Assembly (NCBI RefSeq): GCF_036322585.1
Contig: NZ_AP024600.1
Span: 1,674,001-1,738,000 of the forward strand
Source: Luteolibacter sp. LG18
GTDB lineage: Bacteria; Verrucomicrobiota; Verrucomicrobiia; Verrucomicrobiales; Akkermansiaceae
DNA length: 64,000 nt
Direction of reading: 5' to 3'
In this document: positions 36,446-45,048 of the stretch, piece by piece
How the letters are laid out: each line of letters starts with the position of its first letter
How positions within the stretch are numbered: the first letter of the stretch is position 1
Made by a program: the position numbers and the translations under genes
The notes under the pieces: generated by a model
Told to the model about the DNA's origin: nothing
Database searches by the model: none
What the model saw: only the letters and a program-made list of their open reading frames with translations

Positions 36446-38143
36446 CTACGAGGGCTCCTGTTCCACCTCCGCGGCCGGGGGCTCGTTGCCGAGCACCTGC
36501 CGCGCCATCGCGGAACGCGCCGTTGCCAGCCGGTAGGCCTGCCACAACGCCACGATGCTCATCACCAGCAGCCAGAAATGGAACGCGCGTGGCACGGCGC
36601 GGGCGATTTCCGCGGGTAGCTCGGAGATGGAGAGCAGGCTGCCGGAAGCGTAGAGCGGCAGGCTCACCGGGGAGACCGCGATGACCCACGCCGCTGCCGT
36701 TCCCAGATGATCGCTGATGGTGCCGAGTACGGCGCCTACGAGGATCGGAGTGACGCCGCCGAGGATCGCCGCGAGGCCCATGAAGCGTCCGCCCCGCGCC
36801 TCCAGCACGGTTTGGAATGCCATTCCAACGGCGAGCATGACCGCCGTGAAGTAACCGAGCACGGACAGCGGCACCGTGTGGCCCGGAAACCACCGGGACT
36901 CCACCAGGCCGCGGGTGAAGAGGAACCATCCGGTCGCCCCGGCCAACGCCATCACCACCACGAACCAGGTGCTGGTGGCGGGATCGGACAGGATACCCAG
37001 CGAGCGTGCCCCTTGCTTCCGTGCCCGCCGCCATCCGCGTTCCTGGTCCTCGGGAGCGGGAGTGATGAGACCGGTGAGGATGAACAGCAGCACCAAGGTG
37101 ACCACGCCATAGAGTCCGGACATGCCCACCGTTTCCGTGGCCGAAGGCTCCCAGTCGGCTGCGATGTGGACATAGCGCGCGAATCCACGTGAGGGGAACA
37201 GGTTGCCGGATTCCACCAGTGGCAGCGCGTTGCCGAGCAGGAGGATCTGGATCCAGATGAAGAACACCGTGGCCCAGATCTTGCCGAGCAAATGGGACTC
37301 CGCGCGTTTCCACCTCCGCGCCAGCATGATCAGGAAGGTCAGGATCAGGCTGCTTTGCGAGAAGAGGGTGAACACCAGCTCGGAGAAATCGAGGTTGAAG
37401 AACTTCACCGTGGGGGCCAGCAGCTTGCCCACCTCCACCACCGCTCCCACCGGCTTCGGCAGCAGGGCGGGCATGCATTCCTCCAGCACCGGCGTGATCG
37501 TCAGGTACTTGAAGAACACCAGCCCGAAGCGGGCCATCTGCGGCACCACCGTGTAGAGGCTGAACACCAGGCCGATCGAGACCAGGAAGGCCCAGCGGCG
37601 GTTTTTCACCACCGTGCCGGTGACCAGTCCGGTGAAGTGGTAGAGCAGGGTGGTGGTGAAGAAGACGGCATACAGTGGCAGCCACACCGCGGCGGCCACC
37701 TGGCCCTTCCACAGGCACCAGGCGGTGAACGGCAGCGTGGCGAAGACCATCACATACTCGCGCACCGGCAGGCCGAAGAGGTAGCCGATTACCTTGGCCA
37801 TGGGAGTCATCGGGATCAGCCGCTGGTAGTCGATCACGCCTTCGTCCCGCTCCGCTACCATCCCGCCGGACACCTGGGCGGTGCCCAGCACGAACAGCAC
37901 CAGGCCCTGCAGCACCAGCAGCGGGATCAAGGGCGCGCGCTCCGCGTCGGCGGGCGTCAGGTGGGCGCGGTATTCGGCGGCGGAACGGGTGATCGCGAAC
38001 AGGAAGCCCGCGATCAGGACCGTCACCAGAATCGACACGAACAACCCGCGCGGGCGCAGCCGCGAACGGCAGTAGCGGCGGAAGATCGGATTGTCCCAGA
38101 ACCGCCACGCGGGATGGGGGGAGGAAACGGAGGCGTCGTTCAT
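36446..38143 (-). CDS. ABC exporter permease
   Basis: 565 residues with about 12 hydrophobic segments (for example FVSILVTVLIAGFLFAI, IPLLVLQGLVLFVLGTA, VMVFATLPFTAWCLW). The sequence GGMVAERDEGVIDYQRLIPMTPMAKVIGYLFG is of the ABC-2 type membrane subunit style seen in large PVC permeases. It overlaps the preceding ATP-binding gene by four bases, so the two form one exporter. The substrate is unknown. Confidence 0.85.
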   Translation of the reverse strand: MNDASVSSPHPAWRFWDNPIFRRYCRSRLRPRGLFVSILVTVLIAGFLFAITRSAAEYRAHLTPADAERAPLIPLLVLQGLVLFVLGTAQVSGGMVAERDEGVIDYQRLIPMTPMAKVIGYLFGLPVREYVMVFATLPFTAWCLWKGQVAAAVWLPLYAVFFTTTLLYHFTGLVTGTVVKNRRWAFLVSIGLVFSLYTVVPQMARFGLVFFKYLTITPVLEECMPALLPKPVGAVVEVGKLLAPTVKFFNLDFSELVFTLFSQSSLILTFLIMLARRWKRAESHLLGKIWATVFFIWIQILLLGNALPLVESGNLFPSRGFARYVHIAADWEPSATETVGMSGLYGVVTLVLLFILTGLITPAPEDQERGWRRARKQGARSLGILSDPATSTWFVVVMALAGATGWFLFTRGLVESRWFPGHTVPLSVLGYFTAVMLAVGMAFQTVLEARGGRFMGLAAILGGVTPILVGAVLGTISDHLGTAAAWVIAVSPVSLPLYASGSLLSISELPAEIARAVPRAFHFWLLVMSIVALWQAYRLATARSAMARQVLGNEPPAAEVEQEPS

Positions 38144-39117
38144 GAGCGGCGGTTGGATTCGGCGACTTCGACCAGGATCTCCTCGAAGGACGTGCGTTTC
38201 TCCTCGAAGGTCCGCACGCGGAAGCCCTCGTGGATCAGCCCTTCCATCAGCCCCGCCTGGTCCTCGTCGGAGCCGCTGAAATCAAAGACCACCTGGTGTT
38301 CGGTGGCGCGCAGGTGCTGGACCGCGGGCCGTGTCTCGATCCACGCGGCGGCATCCGCGGCGCGGGTCAACAGGGTGACGGTGAGCGTGCGCTCGGTGCT
38401 GCCGAGCTGGTGTCGCACCTCGTCGGCGGTGCCGGAGGCCAGCAGCCGGCCGCGGTTCATCACGCAGACCGAAGTGCACATCTCGGCGAGCTCGCTGAGG
38501 ATGTGGGAGCTCACGAACACCGTCGCGCCCTGGTCGGCCAGCTTGCGCAGGGTCATGCGAAGGTCGCGGCGGGCGAGGGGATCGAGTCCGCTCGCCGGTT
38601 CATCGAGGATGAGCACCTTCGGCCGGTGCAGCAGGGTCTTGGCCAGCACCACCCGCTGGGTCTGGCCGCGGGAGAGTTCCTTGCACCACTTGTGCCGCTG
38701 GTCGGTGAGCGCCACTTCCTCCAGGCACTCCGCCACCCGTTCGCGGCGCCGGGCCTTGGTCCCCAGCCCGTAGGCGGCGGCGTGGAAGTCGAGGAACTCC
38801 CACACTTTCAGGTCGGAGGGCACGGGGGCCAGGTCCGGCATGTAGCCCACGATCCGGCGCGCGCTTTCCAGATCCTCCTGGATGTCCACTCCTTCGAGGA
38901 AGACGTCGCCGTAGGTCGGCATCATCAGGGTGGTGAGCACGCGGAAGGTGCTGGTCTTGCCCGCGCCGTTCGGCCCCACCAGCCCGAAGACCTCGCCGCG
39001 GGGCACGGTGAGCGTGAGGTCGTCGACGGCGACGAAATTGCCGTAGTCCACCCGCAGGTCGCGGATGTCGATGGCGGTCGGCCGGTCCGACGGGGGGCGC
39101 GTTTGCACGTGGTTCAT
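38140..39117 (-). CDS. ABC transporter ATP-binding protein
   Basis: 325 residues. Walker A GPNGAGKTS (about residue 50), signature LSRGQTQRV, Walker B VLILDEPASGLDP and the H-loop SSH are intact. The C-terminal 100 residues match the DrrA/CcmA-type exporter ATPases that pair with ABC-2 permeases. Its stop overlaps the permease start, and a hypothetical membrane-anchored coiled-coil gene lies 9 bases upstream, giving a likely three-gene unit. Confidence 0.92.
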   Translation of the reverse strand: MNHVQTRPPSDRPTAIDIRDLRVDYGNFVAVDDLTLTVPRGEVFGLVGPNGAGKTSTFRVLTTLMMPTYGDVFLEGVDIQEDLESARRIVGYMPDLAPVPSDLKVWEFLDFHAAAYGLGTKARRRERVAECLEEVALTDQRHKWCKELSRGQTQRVVLAKTLLHRPKVLILDEPASGLDPLARRDLRMTLRKLADQGATVFVSSHILSELAEMCTSVCVMNRGRLLASGTADEVRHQLGSTERTLTVTLLTRAADAAAWIETRPAVQHLRATEHQVVFDFSGSDEDQAGLMEGLIHEGFRVRTFEEKRTSFEEILVEVAESNRRS

Positions 39118-39126
39118 GGCAAGGGA

Positions 39127-40077
39127 TTATGGATCGAGGGGGTCCCAGTTCGCGGGCAGGCTCAGGCCGATGGCTTCGAGGTCCTTGGCGGCCTCCTGGC
39201 GCCGCCGCTGTTTTTCCGCCAGGTACTTCTCCTGTTGCTCGGGGCGCAGGGCCGCCAGCGTGGCCTCCTCGGGCGTGCCCTTGCCGATGGTGGCGATGTC
39301 TCCGGCGGCTCCTTCCAGCTTCACGGAGGCGTCGTAGTCCGGTGACTGGCGGGCCATGATGCCGAACACTTGGTCGCGCTGGCTGGCGTCCAGTTCCACG
39401 ATGGAATCGATCCGCTCCACGCGCATGTCCGCCTCCTGCTGGATGCGCTCCGCTTTCTCCGTGGCCCGCTGGGTCTTGAAGGCGGCCAGTTTGTCCCCGC
39501 TCAGCATCGTTTCCATCACACTGTCCAGTCCCTGGTCCGGCCGGACATTCCGGGCTTCTTTTGCCAGATCCTGCAGCGAGGTGCCCTTGCGGCTGACCAG
39601 ATCGGTCCACGCCTTGGCATCGGCCTCGGCTTTCTGTTCGAACCACCGCTTGAGCGCCGCCTGCTGGCCGGGATCGAGGCCGTACTTGCGGATCATTTCC
39701 CCGGCCAGGCTGTCGGCGATCTTCTCGGCCTCCCGCACGCGGATGCGCTCGAACAGAGGGGCCAGCGTGCCGATCAGCGGCTGGCACTTCTGGAAAATGT
39801 CATCCGGGCTCACCGGGCGGCCGGCGCGGATGTCCTCGGCCAGTTCGCGGAGGCCGTCGGACACGGTCCGGCCCGGCCGCCCGGTGCGACCGCTGGCCTC
39901 CAGCTCCGTGATCCGGTTGCGGGCGCTTTTCAGCTCCACCTCCAGCCGGGTGACCTGTGCTTCAGGGGTGCCCTCGGCTCCCGGGTGGCTGCCGGCGAAC
40001 AAACCGACCCCGGCACCGCCGATCACCAGACCGGCCACGAGGGGCACGAGAGAACGAAGGGAGGATGGCGCGGACAT
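39127..40077 (-). CDS. Membrane-anchored coiled-coil protein, unknown
   Basis: 316 residues. One N-terminal membrane segment (LVPLVAGLVIGGAGVGLFAG, about 10-29) is followed by an almost wholly helical, charged region with heptad-like stretches (VTRLEVELKSARNRITELE at about 42-60; REAEKIADSLAGEMIRKYGLD). No enzymatic motif is visible. Two bases-rich blocks of Glu/Arg/Gln (LRPEQQEKYLAEKQRRRQEA) lie near the end. It precedes the ABC ATPase by 9 bases and may be a periplasmic accessory of that exporter, which is inference from position only. Confidence 0.75.
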   Translation of the reverse strand: MSAPSSLRSLVPLVAGLVIGGAGVGLFAGSHPGAEGTPEAQVTRLEVELKSARNRITELEASGRTGRPGRTVSDGLRELAEDIRAGRPVSPDDIFQKCQPLIGTLAPLFERIRVREAEKIADSLAGEMIRKYGLDPGQQAALKRWFEQKAEADAKAWTDLVSRKGTSLQDLAKEARNVRPDQGLDSVMETMLSGDKLAAFKTQRATEKAERIQQEADMRVERIDSIVELDASQRDQVFGIMARQSPDYDASVKLEGAAGDIATIGKGTPEEATLAALRPEQQEKYLAEKQRRRQEAAKDLEAIGLSLPANWDPLDP

Positions 40078-40285
40078 GACGGTGGCGGTGATGACGACCT
40101 ACTGTGAAAGACGGATGAGAGGTTCATGAAATTTCGCCGCCGGTCGGTGGTGGCGTGTGTGACAAAAATGCTCGAATGGTAAAATAAATTGCCTTTTGAG
40201 AAACATGTTGATTGGGTGCGGTTTGTCGCCCGCATGTTGTTTCCAGGGTCAATTCGTGCCTGATGGTTTCCCAAAAAGCAAAATT

Positions 40286-41188
40286 ATGAATCTTTGTTCA
40301 TTCGTCATTCTGGGTTGTAGCCTTTTCGCTGCCACGGGTCACGCCGCCGTTACGACCGGGCTGGTGGCCTATTACGATTTCCAGGATCCCGCGTCGGGAG
40401 GGGCCATCGCCAACCGGGCTCAGGCGGTTGGTTCGGATTACGCGGGGCCGTTCGTGAACGCCACGGTGGTGGGCACCACTCCCACCAGCGGCTTCAGCGG
40501 CGATGCGGCGTTCAATTCCACGGGAGCCACCGGAGCCGGAAACACGTCGAACCGTTCCACCCTGCTGGCGGGGAACGCGGCGAACTTCACCCACACCAGC
40601 ACGGACGCCATCAGCACGGGCGTCGGCACCGCCACGCTCGGCCAGAGTTACTCGATCAGCGCGTGGTACTTTGCCGCGCTCGATCCGAACCAAGCCGCGA
40701 GCCAGCGTTACTTCGTGTTTGAAGATGGCACGAACACCTCGCAGTTCGATCTCTCCTACGGTTCGCAGGCCGCGGCGGCCAATGCCACCAGCCTGGCGAT
40801 GTGGTCGTACAACAACGGCGAAACCAACGCCGCCATTCAAGGCAGCGCGACCACCAATGCCTGGCACCACGTCGTGCAGGTCGTCACGCCGAACGGCGCG
40901 AATTCCACCATCGCCGTCTACATCGATGGCGTGCTTGCCGGCAGCTACACCACGACCAACGGCCAGCCGTCGTTCACCGACATCAACCTCGGCAACGCCC
41001 GCGATGGCCAGAGCCGCGGTTGGGACGGCATGATCGATGAAGTGGCGATCTACAACCGCGCGCTGGGCCAGTCCGATGTGACCGAGCTGCGCAATCTCGG
41101 GCTGGCAGGGCTGGCCGTTCCCGAGCCAGCCAGCGCGGTGCTGGGTGGCCTGGGTTCCCTGCTGCTGTGGCGCCGCCGCCGCGCCTGA
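40286..41188 (+). CDS. PEP-CTERM protein with LamG-like domain
   Basis: 300 residues from the ATG at 40286. A signal peptide (CSFVILGCSLFAATGHAA) precedes a LamG/concanavalin-like jelly-roll domain (VAYYDFQDPASGGAIANRA, SYSISAWYF, WHHVVQVVTPNGANSTIAVYIDGVLAGSY, GMIDEVAIYNRAL). The C-terminus is a full PEP-CTERM sorting signal: VPEPASAVLGG, a hydrophobic stretch and the basic WRRRRA. Such proteins are processed by an exosortase, which is not in this window. The carbohydrate-binding-like fold suggests a cell-surface or extracellular matrix role. Confidence 0.88.
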   Translation: MNLCSFVILGCSLFAATGHAAVTTGLVAYYDFQDPASGGAIANRAQAVGSDYAGPFVNATVVGTTPTSGFSGDAAFNSTGATGAGNTSNRSTLLAGNAANFTHTSTDAISTGVGTATLGQSYSISAWYFAALDPNQAASQRYFVFEDGTNTSQFDLSYGSQAAAANATSLAMWSYNNGETNAAIQGSATTNAWHHVVQVVTPNGANSTIAVYIDGVLAGSYTTTNGQPSFTDINLGNARDGQSRGWDGMIDEVAIYNRALGQSDVTELRNLGLAGLAVPEPASAVLGGLGSLLLWRRRRA

Positions 41189-41198
41189 GCGGGCGACA

Positions 41199-41888
41199 TC
41201 ACTCGCCGTCCTTGCCCTCGATCACCTGCTTCTGCTCGGCGGCGGTGAGTTCGCCGAGCCAGAGGTAGTTACCGCTGAAGTAGGCGCGGGCACCGTGGAA
41301 GGAGCCGGTGTTTTCCTCCGTGACCCGGATGGAGCCATTGTAATCGAGGCCATCGAGAAAGGTCAGCCAGGTGGGGTCCTTCTCGCCCTCGCCCTTGGTT
41401 TCGAACCAGCCGGTGCTGCCATTGACCTTCACCTGCCCGGCGATCTCGCCGGTGTGGGACGACGGCCCGCGCACCACGGAGAGGGTGAACCACGCATGGC
41501 CGTCCTTCTCCACGATCTCCAACAGGCCGCCGCGGCCATCCGAGTAGCGACCGGACCAGCCCTTGCGCTGGTCGAGCTTCTTCCATGCCTTCAGCCACGC
41601 GATGCGGGCCTCGGTGAGTTCCGCGGCACCGGTCCAGCGGTCCGGTGTGGCGTCGGTCGCATCACCGGTGCCGGGGCCGGTGGTGATGTAGTCGCGGTAT
41701 TCGACCCAGCCGCGCTGGTCCTCCTGCATCTTCACGAAGAGGTCCGGACGCAGCTCCTTCTTCAGCGTGGTGAAGACGGTGTTGAGCGCCTTGTCTTTCT
41801 CGGCGAATGCGGCCTTGGCCTTCGCAAGGTCATCGGCCTGGGCCGTGAGCGTCCACGTGAGCACCAGCAATCCGGCGAGCCATTTCAT
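41199..41888 (-). CDS. Exported protein with LprI-like (DUF1311) region
   Basis: 229 residues with a signal peptide (MKWLAGLLVLTWTLTAQA). Residues about 20-120 follow the LprI/DUF1311 pattern: alternating helical AFAEKDKALNTVFTTLKKEL, KMQEDQRGWVEYRD and ARIAWLKAWKKL. LprI-type proteins can inhibit lysozyme in some species. The usual Cys residues of the domain are missing here. The C-terminal half (GRYSDGRGGLLEIVEKDGHAWFTL...) is a separate beta-rich domain. It converges on the PEP-CTERM gene 10 bases away. Confidence 0.78.
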   Translation of the reverse strand: MKWLAGLLVLTWTLTAQADDLAKAKAAFAEKDKALNTVFTTLKKELRPDLFVKMQEDQRGWVEYRDYITTGPGTGDATDATPDRWTGAAELTEARIAWLKAWKKLDQRKGWSGRYSDGRGGLLEIVEKDGHAWFTLSVVRGPSSHTGEIAGQVKVNGSTGWFETKGEGEKDPTWLTFLDGLDYNGSIRVTEENTGSFHGARAYFSGNYLWLGELTAAEQKQVIEGKDGE

Positions 41889-41941
41889 CCTGCCACCCTA
41901 ACCGCTGCCTCCCGGCGTTGGCAATGCGGTTCGGGCCGGGA

Positions 41942-42778
41942 TTACTCGCCGGGGCAGGGCTCGCTGATGGATCCGTCCGGCACGCTGGTGGCCTGGTTGG
42001 CGAGCTGCTCGCGTTGTTCCGGGGTGGAAGGGTGGCGCCATTCCGCGTAGGCGGCGGCGAGGTCGCGGGAGTCCGGATGATCGCCGAGCCACGATTCGAA
42101 CGCGGTGGCATCGCGGGTCGCCCACGTTTCCGCGATTGCGGTGCTGGCGAGGGTGCGCAGTTGAGTGTCCTCGATGTCGGTGGACCAGGCGGCGGCGGCG
42201 GGCGCGTCCTGGACTGTCCAGCGTTGCACGGTGGCGGCCAGCAATAGGGGCGAGTGCGCCGCCTCCATGGTGCCCGCGGCGAGCAGATCGATGGCGGCCG
42301 GGGCATCGACCGCGGCCAGGGCGGGGATGAGCCGGGTTTCGATGGCGGCGCGTTGCGAAGGACCGGTTTCGGCGTGGAGCAGGGCGAGGGCGGCGCGGGG
42401 ATCGCGCTCGAAAAGGAAAGCGATGGCGAGCGCCACGGTTTCGTGGCGCAGCGGGTCCGCGACGATGAGGCGCGCGTACTGGAGCGCGAGTTGCGGATCG
42501 GTGCGGCCGTGTTCCGCGGTGAGGATGGAAAGCACCTCGTCGCGTTCGCTGGCGGGAAGTCCGCTCAAAAGCCGCGCGACCTCCTCCGCGGAGCGACCTT
42601 CGAGGCGGCGTGCGGTTTCCGCGGAGCTGCGGGAACCGCTCGGATGGCCGGTGGGGCGGGTCCGTGCCGGTGATCCGGAGGACGCGGGAGGCGTCCGATC
42701 CTGACGACACAGCAGGACCCCGCCGAGCAGCAGGGGCAGGGCGGCGGCGAGGACGAGTGGATGGCGGATGGACGGCAT
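41942..42778 (-). CDS. Hypothetical membrane-anchored helical repeat protein
   Basis: 278 residues: an N-terminal membrane segment or signal (LVLAAALPLLLGGVLLC) then a Pro/Ser/Thr-rich linker and about six helical repeats of the form W-x4-D-x3-A-x3-W (RWTVQDAPAAAAW, TWATRDATAFESW). This repeat style is frequent in uncharacterised verrucomicrobial proteins and resembles TPR/Sel1-like solenoids. Function unknown. A large hairpin lies directly upstream of the start. Confidence 0.72.
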   Translation of the reverse strand: MPSIRHPLVLAAALPLLLGGVLLCRQDRTPPASSGSPARTRPTGHPSGSRSSAETARRLEGRSAEEVARLLSGLPASERDEVLSILTAEHGRTDPQLALQYARLIVADPLRHETVALAIAFLFERDPRAALALLHAETGPSQRAAIETRLIPALAAVDAPAAIDLLAAGTMEAAHSPLLLAATVQRWTVQDAPAAAAWSTDIEDTQLRTLASTAIAETWATRDATAFESWLGDHPDSRDLAAAYAEWRHPSTPEQREQLANQATSVPDGSISEPCPGE

Positions 42779-42787
42779 GGCGGGAGT

Positions 42788-42826
42788 GGCTCCGCGCCTG
42801 CTTCACGGGGAAGCAAACGCGGAGCC
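42788..42826 (-). terminator. Long hairpin between metalloprotease and repeat-protein genes
   Basis: A two-part stem: GGCTCCGCG pairs with CGCGGAGCC, and within it TGCTTC pairs with GAAGCA around a five-base loop. It lies after the metalloprotease stop (42863) and ends ten bases before the start codon of the next minus-strand gene. Without a T-tract on that strand it is not a classic terminator; it could block readthrough or mask the ribosome-binding region. Confidence 0.5.
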
Positions 42827-42862
42827 GTGGGTTTTTGGGTTTGGATGGGGGGAGCGGGAACG

Positions 42863-44800
42863 TCAGGGGGTGACCGTGACGTTGTCGAAGCCGGTGGTGC
42901 GGGTGCTGGAGTTGTTCAGCGCGCTCACGGCCAGGCCGACGTAGACCGAGCTGGCCATCGAAACGGTGGTGGTGCTCACCGTGGTCCACGTCGTGCCATC
43001 GGTGGAGGTGGCGGAGACGAAGGTGTCGCCGGTGCGGGTCAGCTTCACCCAGGTCGGAGTGGCGGCGGTCGCGCCATTGACTTCGGTGGAGGAGCCGCCG
43101 GTGGTGGTGCGGCGGGTGGTCACGTTCTTGGCGATGTCCGAGTGGAACAGGGTGCTGACGTGCTTCGATCCGGCAGTGAGGGTTTCACGGATCATCACCC
43201 CGGACTTGCCGCGGGCCTGGGAGGAGGTGGAGGAGGCCACCCGGGCCACGATTTCGCCATCGCCGGTCATCGGCTGGTAGACGTAGCGGAAGGCGTCCGC
43301 GGTGCTCCAGATGTCCGCGCCCGAGCCCATCAGGGTGTAGGTGGTGCCATCGAACGAGGTGCCGCCCACGGTGCCGACGCTGCCGATGTCCGCGCTGACC
43401 CACGGTGCCGCCGGTTGCGGGGCGGGGTTGACCATCACCCAGCCCTTCGCCTCGTAGTTGGCGGAGTCCTTGATGCGGTAGCTGAACCAATCGAGGCCGC
43501 TGGTGAACGACGAGGGCGCGGTGTAGATGAGCTGGTCGCGTCCGCCCGGGCCGGTGCCCACGGAGCGGGTGATGGTACCGCCCTTGTTCGAAGCGGTGTC
43601 GAAGGACGGGATCGTGATCGACTGGCCGTTCGAGTCGGAGTCGTTCGCCATCACGTCCAGGGTGATCGGGGTGCGGGAGGCATCCACGGTGGCGCGGTCC
43701 GCGTTCGCGCGCGGCGGCAGCGGATAAGTGTAGCCGCCGAGGTTGGTGAGGATGCCGGTCTTGGTGTTGCGGTGGGCGATGATCTTCGCCAGTTCGGAGC
43801 TGGAGAAACGGCTCAGCGCGTTGTCCGACATGATCGTCGGGCCCTCCGGCTTGCCGCCGCCCTCGTAGTGGCTGGAGCCCCAGTTGTGGCCCGCCTCGTG
43901 GCGCCAGATCACGGTGAAGTTGCCGTCGCTGTTCGCGCCATTGGCGCCATAGCGGCTGCTGGTGCCGATCACGCCGACATAGGCCAGCCCGCCGCCCGCG
44001 CCGGGGCGCACCAGCGCGGCGAGGTCGTAGGACGTGGCGGGCAGGGCGGTGGAGAGCACGTTGTTCCAATGGTCCCGCATGCCGGGCAGCAGCACGCTGA
44101 GGTCGGAGGAGCCGGCGTAGGGATCATCGGCGGTGCTGGTGCGCACGATCACGCGGCCGAGCTGCATCTTGATCGCCGCGTCCCGCAGGTAGACGGCATC
44201 GGTCTCGATCAGGCAGTACTCCGCCATCTCCAGCGCGTTGTCCACGTTCGAACCGGTGGCGGTGTAGTAGGACGGCGTGAGGTCGAGCGCCACGTCCGCG
44301 GCATAGACCGAGGAACCGGCGCCGCCCGCGGGGGCAACGGTGGTGGGATAGATCGGGGTCCAGCTCGCGGCGGCGGGAATCGTCATCGAAAGCGTGGTGC
44401 CGCGCCAGGTGGTGCCGTCCTCGAAGATGATCGAGGTGCGCAGGCTGCCGTCATCGCGGAGCTGGGCCGCGGCGATCGCGCCGGGATAGCCGGTCACGGT
44501 GCCGAGGTAGGTGCGGTTCGGGCGGGACGGCGTGTGGGCGGTGTAGGCCCCGCCCGCGGCCTGCGAGTAGACGCCGAAGTTCGGGCCGCGCACGTCGTGC
44601 AGCGAGTAGTTCACCGTGAGGCTGCCACCGGTGTAGGTGTAGGTCTTGGTCAGCGTGGAGGGCGGGGCCTGCGCGCCCGCCAACGACGAGAGTCCTAGTA
44701 ACAAGCCGGCCGGTGCGGCCAGGAGGCGGGTGGTGGAGACGGCGTGGCGGAGCGCGCCGCGGGTAGACCTGCCGTGGCAGGGTGCAAGGGTTTGGGTCAT
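42863..44800 (-). CDS. Secreted zinc metalloprotease (reprolysin-like) with C-terminal lectin-like domain
   Basis: 645 residues from the ATG at 44800, which precedes an export signal (LLAAPAGLLLGLSSLAGAQA). The zinc motif HEAGHNWGSSH lies at 301-311 and fits the extended HExxHxxGxxH of metzincins, with a Met-turn candidate TIMSD shortly after. A domain around 370-450 contains a linker-type ANADRATVDASRTPITLDVMAND cadherin-like start. The last 180 residues (FRYVYQPMTGDGEIVARVAS, SGVMIRETLTAGSKHV, WVKLTRTGDTFVSATSTDGTTW) resemble the DUF1349-like jelly-roll also found alone at 48687. Likely an extracellular protease. Confidence 0.85.
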   Translation of the reverse strand: MTQTLAPCHGRSTRGALRHAVSTTRLLAAPAGLLLGLSSLAGAQAPPSTLTKTYTYTGGSLTVNYSLHDVRGPNFGVYSQAAGGAYTAHTPSRPNRTYLGTVTGYPGAIAAAQLRDDGSLRTSIIFEDGTTWRGTTLSMTIPAAASWTPIYPTTVAPAGGAGSSVYAADVALDLTPSYYTATGSNVDNALEMAEYCLIETDAVYLRDAAIKMQLGRVIVRTSTADDPYAGSSDLSVLLPGMRDHWNNVLSTALPATSYDLAALVRPGAGGGLAYVGVIGTSSRYGANGANSDGNFTVIWRHEAGHNWGSSHYEGGGKPEGPTIMSDNALSRFSSSELAKIIAHRNTKTGILTNLGGYTYPLPPRANADRATVDASRTPITLDVMANDSDSNGQSITIPSFDTASNKGGTITRSVGTGPGGRDQLIYTAPSSFTSGLDWFSYRIKDSANYEAKGWVMVNPAPQPAAPWVSADIGSVGTVGGTSFDGTTYTLMGSGADIWSTADAFRYVYQPMTGDGEIVARVASSTSSQARGKSGVMIRETLTAGSKHVSTLFHSDIAKNVTTRRTTTGGSSTEVNGATAATPTWVKLTRTGDTFVSATSTDGTTWTTVSTTTVSMASSVYVGLAVSALNNSSTRTTGFDNVTVTP

Positions 44801-45048
44801 GATGGGTTTTTGCGTTTTGCACGGAGCCCGTGTCTTCCGTCGTCGCCGCCGGGATGGCGGATAGGTCGGATTCGGTTTCTCCGTGGGGCCTCGTAAATGC
44901 CTCACCCCGAACAAAGTGCAATGGTTTCGCATCCTCCAAAATCCAACTTCGATGGTCAAAAAATACAACTTCCGCGGTTTCCGGCTGGTCCGGGGATCGA
45001 ACCACCCTGTATGCATGATCGGTTATTTGCTCAGTTTGCTTTTTTGTT

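Noticed and set aside
40146-40170. A sigma-54 type promoter ahead of the PEP-CTERM gene
   Set aside because: TGGCGTGTGTG lacks the proper GC element at the required spacing; only a vague AT-rich stretch is present.
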